From: Rhodococcus wratislaviensis
GTDB taxonomy: Bacteria > Actinomycetota > Actinomycetes > Mycobacteriales > Mycobacteriaceae
Assembly (NCBI RefSeq): GCF_900455735.1
Contig: NZ_UAUI01000011.1
Location: 1-64,000 of the forward strand
Direction of reading: 5' to 3'
DNA: 64,000 bases
Part shown: positions 58,337-64,000 of the stretch, in pieces
Layout: each line of letters begins with the position of its first letter
Numbering within the stretch: the stretch's first letter is position 1
Position numbers and translations under genes: made by a program
Notes under the pieces: model-generated
What the model was told of the DNA's origin: nothing
The model's database searches: none
What the model saw: only the letters and a program-made list of their open reading frames with translations

Positions 58337-60736
58337 TCAGGCGTGCGACAACGGCGGGAGACCGGGCACGCCGCCGGTTGAGAGTGCACGAAAGACGCGC
58401 TCTGGTGTCATCGGCAACTCGGTAAGCTGGGCACCGACCGCGTCGGCGATGGCCTGGGCAATAGCCGGGGCGATGGGGAGCATGCCGCCCTCCCCCATGC
58501 CTTTGGCGCCGAAGGGGCCGGCGCCGTGTCCCTGCTCCTGGGTGATCGAGACGAACCGCTCGGGGAGGTCCTCCGCGAGTGCGACGCGGTACAGCAGTGC
58601 CTCTGCGTTGAGGAGTTCACCGTTCTCGTAGCGCATTTCCTCGAACAGTGCCTGCGCGAGTCCCAGCACGGCGGCGCCTTCGTCCTGTCCGCGGCAGCCG
58701 ATCTTGTTGATCACCTTGCCCGCGTCACCGCTGACCGCGAGCTGTAGGACCGTGACCTTTCCGGTCTCCGGGTCGACTTCGACCTCGGCGGCCGCCCACC
58801 CGATCTCGTAAAAGACACATCGGGCGGCCAAGGGCGCGTCGGCGTCGTTGCGGACCTTGTAGTAGCCGTCGGCAGAAAATTCGAACCCGGTGTGGCCGAA
58901 GAACTCCATGATCCGTTCGAACAGCGGATATACCTCGCCCGTGGGGGTGCGCACTGTCCAGTTGTCGAGCACAGCGGTGGCCGGGTCGAGGGTGAATTGT
59001 TCACCGGCCCACGCGAGCACTTGGCTACGCAGGTTCTCCGCGGCGTTGCGGACGGCCTGTCCCATCACCACCACTCCGGACGAGGCGTTGGTGCCCTGAT
59101 CGAAGGGGGTGTGGTCGGTGTCGATGCCCGTGTACGCGACGCGGTCGCGGCTGGTGCGCAGGACGTCGGCGACGATCTGGGACATCGCGGAGTGCCCGCC
59201 CTGGCCCATTTCGGTGAGCGCGCAATTGAGGAAGACGTCGCCGTTGGCGGTCACCTTGACCCGCGCCATCGCGGGCTTGTTGCCGCCGCCGCTGTCCTTG
59301 AGCCCGACGCATACCCCCATGCCTCGGTTTCCGCTGCGATCCCTGGAGTGGTAGCCGATAGCGTCCGCGACCAGACGCATTCCCTCGGCGAGGTCGGAGT
59401 CGATCCCCGCATCCCCGGGGACGAATTCTTCGCCGAGCTTTTTGAGGTTTTTCAACCGCAGTGCGTAGGGATCGATGCCGAGTCGCTGCGCGATGAGGTC
59501 GATCTGACGTTCGCCGGCCCACGTGGTCTGGGTGGCCCCGAAGCCGCGCATGGCGCCGGCGGGCACAGTGTTCGTGGTGACGGCCTTGCAGACGGTGTCG
59601 ATGTGCTGCCAGCGGTACGCGCCCGGCATCCGGTAGCCGGCCTTCTCGGCCACCGCCGGACTGTGTTCGGCGTACGCTCCGCTGTCGAGGAGCACCGTGG
59701 ATTGGCGGGCGATGAAGGTGCCGTCCGCCTTGACGCCGGCCTTGACGATCAGCTTCGCCGCGTGCTGCGACACGGTGAGGAAGCCCTCTTCGGTGCTCAT
59801 GCAGAACCGCACCGGCCGCCCGCCGCTGAGCTGGGACAGGCGGATGGCGACCGGGTCGGCCTTCGGGCCGTTCTTCGCGCCGAACGCTCCACCGAGCAGG
59901 GCGACGTGCACCCGGATCCGGTTTTCGGGGAGGTTGAATACGTGCCCGAGTTCCTGGCGGAGGTTGAACGGGCTCTGTGTCGCCGTCCAGACCTCGATCT
60001 GTTCGTCGGTTGCCTCCGCGACCGTGACGAACGGTTCGAGATGCATGTGGTTCATCCGGGAGAAGAGGAAGGTGTCCTCGAAGATGTGGTCGCACTCCTC
60101 CCACACCTCGGATGATCCAGTGCTGTACCGGAATTCGTAGCTGACGTTGTGGTCGCTGCGGAGCGACGCCGACGCGCCGTTCCGGTACGGGGGCAGACCG
60201 CCGCGCGGCTCGAGCGGATGGATTGTCGGCGACGACGGATCGAGGGCCTCGTCGACGTCGAATATCGCGGGCAGGATCTCGTATTCGACCTGAATGAGGT
60301 CCAGTGCAGCCAGGGCCGTGCGCTCATCGACCGCAGCGACGGCGGCGACGATATCGCCGACATAACGGACGGCGTCCGTCGCGACGACCGGTTGGTCCTT
60401 GACCATGGTGCCGTAACACGCCAGGCCGTCGGTTTCGTTGCGCGTGAGCACCGCGGTGACGCCGTCCAGTGCCTGGGCGGCGCTCGCGTCGATGGACACG
60501 ATTCGAGCGTGCGCGTGCGGACTACGCAGCACCTTCGCGTGCAGCATGCCCGGTCGCACGATGTCGGTGTTGTAAACCGCTTTGCCGGTCACCTTGACCG
60601 CGGCGTCTGCGCGCGGCAGATCGCGTCCGGTGACCCGCTTGTCCGGAGAGGCGGTCGGCAGCGAATACACGGTGTATCCGGCGCTCGCGGCGTCGGAGTG
60701 GACGTCGTGAGTGAAGGACTCGGGTGTCGCTCTCAC
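58337..60736 (-). CDS. Molybdenum hydroxylase large subunit (xanthine dehydrogenase family, molybdopterin-binding)
   Basis: A 799-aa CoxL/XdhB-type subunit. Features are PRADAAVKVTGKAVYNTDI at the N-terminal domain, the Mo-cofactor contacts GGAFGAKNG and AGAMRGFGATQ, TEMGQGGHSAMSQI, and the active-site GAKGMGEGGMLPIAPAIAQAI with the catalytic Glu. It hydroxylates a heterocycle or aldehyde using water. The class-specific residues do not single out xanthine, so the substrate is open. It is the last gene of the FAD, FeS, Mo order, with 4-nt overlaps. The start is GTG at 60736, overlapping the small-subunit stop. Confidence 0.92.
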   Translation of the reverse strand: MRATPESFTHDVHSDAASAGYTVYSLPTASPDKRVTGRDLPRADAAVKVTGKAVYNTDIVRPGMLHAKVLRSPHAHARIVSIDASAAQALDGVTAVLTRNETDGLACYGTMVKDQPVVATDAVRYVGDIVAAVAAVDERTALAALDLIQVEYEILPAIFDVDEALDPSSPTIHPLEPRGGLPPYRNGASASLRSDHNVSYEFRYSTGSSEVWEECDHIFEDTFLFSRMNHMHLEPFVTVAEATDEQIEVWTATQSPFNLRQELGHVFNLPENRIRVHVALLGGAFGAKNGPKADPVAIRLSQLSGGRPVRFCMSTEEGFLTVSQHAAKLIVKAGVKADGTFIARQSTVLLDSGAYAEHSPAVAEKAGYRMPGAYRWQHIDTVCKAVTTNTVPAGAMRGFGATQTTWAGERQIDLIAQRLGIDPYALRLKNLKKLGEEFVPGDAGIDSDLAEGMRLVADAIGYHSRDRSGNRGMGVCVGLKDSGGGNKPAMARVKVTANGDVFLNCALTEMGQGGHSAMSQIVADVLRTSRDRVAYTGIDTDHTPFDQGTNASSGVVVMGQAVRNAAENLRSQVLAWAGEQFTLDPATAVLDNWTVRTPTGEVYPLFERIMEFFGHTGFEFSADGYYKVRNDADAPLAARCVFYEIGWAAAEVEVDPETGKVTVLQLAVSGDAGKVINKIGCRGQDEGAAVLGLAQALFEEMRYENGELLNAEALLYRVALAEDLPERFVSITQEQGHGAGPFGAKGMGEGGMLPIAPAIAQAIADAVGAQLTELPMTPERVFRALSTGGVPGLPPLSHA

Positions 60737-61278
60737 GCGGATTCCCCGTTCGTCTCACCGGTCAGTTCGGCAGCGCGCTCGACCGATTCGAGGATCATCT
60801 CGTATCCGGTACAGCGACAGGTGTTGGAACTGATCCATTCGCGGATGGTGCCGCGATCGGGTTGTGGGTCCTGACGCAGCAGCCCGGTGGTGAGCATCAA
60901 CATCCCGGACGTGCAGAAGCCGCACTGGAAACCCCCGCACTCGGAGAATGCACGTTGCTGAGGGGACAGCGCGCCGTCGGGCGCGGCCAACCCTTCCACT
61001 GTCTCGACCGATGCGCCGTCGACGCTGAACGCAAACGTCGAACAGGAGGCGACGGGCAGATCGTCCACGAGCACGGTGCACGCTCCACAGACCCCGCGCT
61101 CACAGGAACCGCGAACGCCGTTGCAGCCGTGGTTGTTGCGCAGGACGTCGAGCAGGATGGCGTTGGCGGCGACGCGCACGGTCTGCTTGACGCCGTTCAG
61201 GGCGAACTCGATGCAGGTGTCGAGTTCTCCGTCCGCGGCAGCGGATCGATCGGTCTCGCGATCGGGGTACTCGGTCAT
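60733..61278 (-). CDS. Molybdenum hydroxylase [2Fe-2S] subunit
   Basis: 181 aa with two iron-sulfur sites. The N-terminal plant-ferredoxin type is GCNGVRGSCERGVCGACTVLVD (C-x4-C-x2-C, with a later C), and the C-terminal helical domain has CGFCTSGML and SNTCRCTGYEMI. It transfers electrons from the Mo centre to the FAD subunit. The ATG at 61278 overlaps the FAD-subunit stop by 4 nt and its own stop overlaps the large-subunit GTG, so the three subunits are translated in series. A short polar N-terminal extension (about 20 residues) precedes the fold. Confidence 0.92.
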   Translation of the reverse strand: MTEYPDRETDRSAAADGELDTCIEFALNGVKQTVRVAANAILLDVLRNNHGCNGVRGSCERGVCGACTVLVDDLPVASCSTFAFSVDGASVETVEGLAAPDGALSPQQRAFSECGGFQCGFCTSGMLMLTTGLLRQDPQPDRGTIREWISSNTCRCTGYEMILESVERAAELTGETNGESA

Positions 61279-62144
61279 CTCGTTGTCTTTCCCTTCAGCT
61301 GAGCACACGCCGCGGTGAGCAGGCGGCGCGTCAACACACGCACCAGGTGCCGGCGGTACTCCGCCGAGCCGGTGTAATCGGCACACTCGTCCGGTAGCTG
61401 CTGGGCAAGCTGCGCACTCACCTCGAGCGGATCGAGTTCGCTGGCGCCGGTGTCGGCCGTCAGAGCGAATCCGTGGCGGTACTCGGAGCCCGATTGCGCG
61501 CGCACCTGCAGGGTGCCGTCGGGGCTGCGCCGCACCGCAAGCGCCACTGTCGCCGTCGGACGCATCGAACGCTCATATCCGAACCAGACGAGGTCGTCCG
61601 TTCGTACGGTTATGTCGGTCAACACGCTGCGCTGAGCGGTTCCGCTGTCCGCCCACAACGACGCGACCGGGCGGGAGAGCGCGCCGGCGTCGTAGATCAG
61701 GTCCGCGTCGAGCGCCCCGAGAAGCAGCGGCATCTCGTAGCGGTACCGCCGCGCCATCAGGTTTCCGCCGACGGTCGCGGTGTAGCGGATCCGGACCGTG
61801 GCGATCGATGCCCATGCCGCCGCGAGGTTCGGGATCGCGGCGGCGACGATCTCGTCCGTCGCACCCATGTGGTGGGTCACCATCGGGCCGATATGAAGTA
61901 CGCCGGCCTCGTGTCTGATTGCGCGTAGCGCATCGACCTTCTGCAGCGACACCAACGTGTTTGGGGCACAGCCCTCACGGATCTGGGCGACCAGATCCGA
62001 GCAGCCGGCGGCGATGACGGCATCCGGATGTTCGGACACGATCGCCAGGGCGTCCTCGATGGTGGTGGGGCGATGGAGCCGGAAAGGGGCCATCGCGAAT
62101 TGGGTCTGAGCCACCAACCCGGCGCCGAGGGCCTGGGTGCGCAT
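61275..62144 (-). CDS. Molybdenum hydroxylase FAD-binding subunit
   Basis: A 289-aa CoxM/XdhC-medium type subunit. The FAD pyrophosphate region is AIVSEHPDAVIAAGCSDLVA and the second contact is TVRIRYTATVGGNLMARRYR, where the usual N-x-C/A pattern is TVGGNL. The C-terminal CO dehydrogenase flavoprotein domain follows. It receives electrons from the [2Fe-2S] subunit and passes them to NAD+ or another acceptor. Its ATG (62144) overlaps the stop of the small upstream gene by one base (TGATG), so it is probably coupled to it. Confidence 0.9.
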   Translation of the reverse strand: MRTQALGAGLVAQTQFAMAPFRLHRPTTIEDALAIVSEHPDAVIAAGCSDLVAQIREGCAPNTLVSLQKVDALRAIRHEAGVLHIGPMVTHHMGATDEIVAAAIPNLAAAWASIATVRIRYTATVGGNLMARRYRYEMPLLLGALDADLIYDAGALSRPVASLWADSGTAQRSVLTDITVRTDDLVWFGYERSMRPTATVALAVRRSPDGTLQVRAQSGSEYRHGFALTADTGASELDPLEVSAQLAQQLPDECADYTGSAEYRRHLVRVLTRRLLTAACAQLKGKTTR

Positions 62145-62572
62145 CAGCGGGCTCCCCGCACGAGTGCGAGACGCGGTCTGACGTGGCCACCGAGCGCGGG
62201 TGTCGTGCTGCGGCGTGTGGTTCTGGGCATCTGCTGGTTCACCCCTCGTCGCGAGGGCAGGGCGCGCCGCTCGACGGCCACGGAGACGACATCGAGTGAG
62301 GTGCGGACGGCTACCGAACAGAATCCGGTGTAGTCGAACCTACGCCGAGTCCGGCCCCGAAGATGGTCACGGACGACGATCGGATCTCCGTCATCAACGT
62401 GGTCGTAGGCGCCCGACCAGTCGGTCAGGAACAGGACGGTGGCCACGCCGTCACACGACGCGCGCCTGCTGTCTGCGGCGTCCTGCTCGGGGGTCGCATC
62501 ACCGCGCACGGGTACGGCAGTCACGGTGCCGCCGCCCTCCGCCGCCACATGGGCACAGCCGCTCTTTTTCAT
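62144..62572 (-). CDS. Uncharacterised protein coupled to the molybdenum hydroxylase operon
   Basis: 142 aa. MKKSGCAHVAAEGGGTVTAV starts after GGAAAG at good spacing, while the frame upstream lacks a better start. The TGA stop overlaps the FAD-subunit ATG (TGATG), which argues that it is translated. It contains a strand-rich middle (VATVLFLTDWSGAYDHVDDG) and an Arg-rich C-terminus and has no recognised family. It may be a truncated or rapidly evolving accessory factor, or simply the translated leader of the operon. Its promoter carries a MarR-type palindrome at 62631-62648. Confidence 0.5.
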   Translation of the reverse strand: MKKSGCAHVAAEGGGTVTAVPVRGDATPEQDAADSRRASCDGVATVLFLTDWSGAYDHVDDGDPIVVRDHLRGRTRRRFDYTGFCSVAVRTSLDVVSVAVERRALPSRRGVNQQMPRTTRRSTTPALGGHVRPRLALVRGAR

Positions 62573-62630
62573 GTGGATCTTTCCATTCGAAAGGACTACG
62601 GATGCCGGCGCAAGAACACTCAGCACAAAG

Positions 62631-62648
62631 TATCTTTGCTATAAGATA
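62631..62648. promoter_or_regulatory. MarR-type operator upstream of the molybdenum hydroxylase operon
   Basis: TATCTTTGCTATAAGATA is an inverted repeat (TATCTT and AAGATA around TGCTAT). Thirteen of eighteen positions match 63504-63521 in front of xdhC, including the first nine. Both flank the MarR gene 62872-63420. No gene is seen in the rest of 62573-62871. Confidence 0.55.
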
Positions 62649-62871
62649 GTTCTACGTTCTCGCTTCCCCGAGGTCAATAGCTCGGCCAAAGTCGCCGGAC
62701 CGATGCTTTCGGGGCTTACTGAACCCGAGCACCACGCTCCCCGAAGAGGAGCAGGTCACAGCCAGCGTTGCCACCGATGCGCCATCTGCGAGCATGATGG
62801 CGCTACCCCGGGCACACGGCAGGTCTGCGCGGAAACACGCTGCCGAGGTCGCTCTTCTGGGATTCGAGCCC

Positions 62872-63420
62872 CTACGCAGACTCCGCGCCGAGTGACTTTG
62901 CAGAATTCTCCGATGCGGCAGCCTGCAAGGATCCCTCGAGAATCATCAGGAGATCGGCGAGCTGCTCGCGCTGACCACCACCCAGTCCACCCTGCATCCG
63001 CGCCAACTCCGCGAAGTGCGCATCCGAGACAGCATCGACAAGTTCTCGGCCCGCCTCTGTCAGCGTCACATACACCACGCGTGAGTCGATGTCATCGCGC
63101 TCACGCAGCACCAGGCCTGCATCCTCGAGCCGGTTCACCCGCATCGTCAGGCCACCGGTGGTGATCAATGTCTGCTTCGCCAGTTCCCCCGCGGTGCGCC
63201 GAAACGTCGGTTCCGCACGCCGAAGGCACGCCAGAACATCGAACCCGGCCTCGTTCGTACCGAAGCTTTCGAACAGCTCGTTGATCTGAGACCGGTACAG
63301 CAAGAAGCTGCGATGCAGCCGTCCGAAAATCTCGAGCGCCGACACGTCCAGCTCGGGACGCGTCCGGGCCCATTGCCGGATGATCTCACCGACCCCATCT
63401 GCCCGATTCGATTCGGCCAC
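62872..63420 (-). CDS. MarR family regulator of the molybdenum hydroxylase locus
   Basis: About 182 aa. The winged HTH is typical MarR: FDVLACLRRAEPTFRRTAGELAKQTLITTGGLTMRVNRLEDAGLVLRERDDIDSRVVYVTLTEAGRELV. The long N-terminal helix is the dimerisation part. The GTG at 63420 has GGAG at 6 nt; a GTG at 63447 would add nine residues. It lies between the hydroxylase operon and xdhC, and related TATCTTTGC-containing sites occur in front of both, so it probably controls both in response to the substrate. Confidence 0.85.
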   Translation of the reverse strand: MAESNRADGVGEIIRQWARTRPELDVSALEIFGRLHRSFLLYRSQINELFESFGTNEAGFDVLACLRRAEPTFRRTAGELAKQTLITTGGLTMRVNRLEDAGLVLRERDDIDSRVVYVTLTEAGRELVDAVSDAHFAELARMQGGLGGGQREQLADLLMILEGSLQAAASENSAKSLGAESA

Positions 63421-63503
63421 TTCACACTCCAGATTCGATACTGGCACGGTGCCGCGAATCAGTCTCGCCTACCGGCGACCGACTCAACGACAATTTCAGG
63501 ACT

Positions 63504-63521
63504 TATCTTTGCGCAAAACTA
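63504..63521. promoter_or_regulatory. MarR-type operator upstream of xdhC and marR
   Basis: TATCTTTGCGCAAAACTA contains the perfect core TTTGCGCAAA and shares TATCTTTGC with 62631-62648. It lies in the divergent region between the MarR start (63420) and the xdhC start (63605), where it could control both genes. Confidence 0.55.
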
Positions 63522-63604
63522 TTGTACGATCCTCGCCACCACCCGCGACGGCTCCCCAGCCCCGGTCGCCGGAACCGTGATGCCAACAGAACTGCGAGGC
63601 ACCC

Positions 63605-64000
63605 GTGAACACCGTCCTGCGCGACATCCACACCGAATGGGAAGCACACCGCGCTGTCGCGGTCGCCACCGTCATCGCCACCCACGGGTCATCCCCGCGA
63701 GACCCCGGCGCCATGCTCGCAGTCCATCAGGACGGAACCGTGGTCGGCAGCATCTCCGGCGGCTGCGTCGAAGGCGCCCTCTACGAGACCGCCCTCGACG
63801 TCCTCACCACGGGCCACCCCCGAATCGAGCACTACGGCCCCACCGGCGACATCCTCGCACCCGGACTGACCTGCGGCGGATCGCTGACCGTGCTCGTGGA
63901 ACGCGTAGACCGCGAGACCATGCCGCAACTCGCCGACCTCATGGAACGGACACTGCGCGACGAAACCGTCATCCTCGAGACGGTCCTCACCGGACCGGAA
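63605..64000 (+). CDS. xdhC: XdhC/CoxI family molybdenum-enzyme maturation factor (partial)
   Basis: 132 codons are visible and the gene runs off the right edge. It starts GTG at 63605. The N-terminal XdhC_CoxI domain is clear: VAVATVIATHGSSPRDPGAMLAVHQDGTVVGSISGGCVEGALYETAL, followed by GLTCGGSLTVLVE. XdhC proteins bind the molybdenum cofactor, aid its sulfuration and insert it into xanthine-dehydrogenase-type enzymes. That is the expected role for the adjacent three-subunit hydroxylase. A related operator-like site and the MarR gene between them support common control. Confidence 0.9.
   Translation, partial: MNTVLRDIHTEWEAHRAVAVATVIATHGSSPRDPGAMLAVHQDGTVVGSISGGCVEGALYETALDVLTTGHPRIEHYGPTGDILAPGLTCGGSLTVLVERVDRETMPQLADLMERTLRDETVILETVLTGPE

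Overview
The window reads as chromosomal DNA of a high-GC, mycolic-acid-containing actinomycete, most likely Rhodococcus or a close relative. Pointers are a DesA3-type desaturase, an EthR-like TetR, WhiB and ANTAR proteins, a P450 with a His-variant actinobacterial ferredoxin, frequent GTG starts and translationally coupled ATGA overlaps. No rRNA, tRNA or CRISPR array was seen. It is an accessory-catabolism region made of several substrate modules, each with its own regulator.

Layout. 1-3660: an EthR-like TetR between two exported hydrolases whose promoters share the same operator. 3668-9919: CoA/AMP ligase, cytosolic GH78 alpha-L-rhamnosidase, MFS importer and divergent TetR. 10175-22181: a tetritol (threitol/erythritol) utilisation locus. 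On the minus strand it has an ABC importer, an erythrulose-type DhaK-DhaL kinase, a TIM-like isomerase and a DeoR repressor. On the plus strand it has an RpiB-like isomerase, an SDR polyol dehydrogenase, transaldolase and transketolase. The transketolase has a single-base frameshift. 22313-32430: a general-stress and envelope block with a DHFR-like protein, KatE-type catalase, small membrane proteins, CsbD-like and coiled-coil proteins, hemerythrin, two ANTAR sensors, a DesA3-like desaturase and a YtxH-like protein. Three of its genes have GTTT-N15-GGG-type (SigF/SigB-like) promoters.

32479-40957: a tight minus-strand operon of two phosphotriesterase-family proteins (one intact, one stripped of its metal ligands), a flavin monooxygenase, an HSL-type hydrolase, an MBL-fold lactonase-like protein, a CocE/NonD hydrolase and an HNH protein, with a divergent TetR. 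40867-44414: P450, ferredoxin, ferredoxin reductase and LysR, coupled by overlaps. 44565-47407: a DUF3500 lipoprotein coupled to a HupE/UreJ-like membrane protein, the latter fused to a CaiB/BaiF CoA-transferase remnant.

47237-57160: a Baeyer-Villiger module (Zn-alcohol dehydrogenase, BVMO, alpha/beta hydrolase, aldehyde dehydrogenase, CMD protein, hydroxyacid dehydrogenase, MHS-type transporter) under an AcoR/Fis-type activator. A roughly 75-bp promoter-operator block is duplicated in front of both minus-strand units. 57395-58224: an acyl-CoA dehydrogenase N-terminus fused in frame to a WhiB domain, then an IS5-type transposase stub, marking a rearrangement. 58337-64000: a three-subunit molybdenum hydroxylase, an uncharacterised coupled gene, a MarR regulator and a divergent XdhC, with related operator-like sites in front of both transcription units.

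The most notable observations are the complete tetritol pathway with its broken transketolase, the catalytic/pseudoenzyme phosphotriesterase pair, the duplicated AcoR-type operator, the DUF3500-HupE pair, and three recombination scars (HupE-CaiB, AcdN-WhiB, IS stub).
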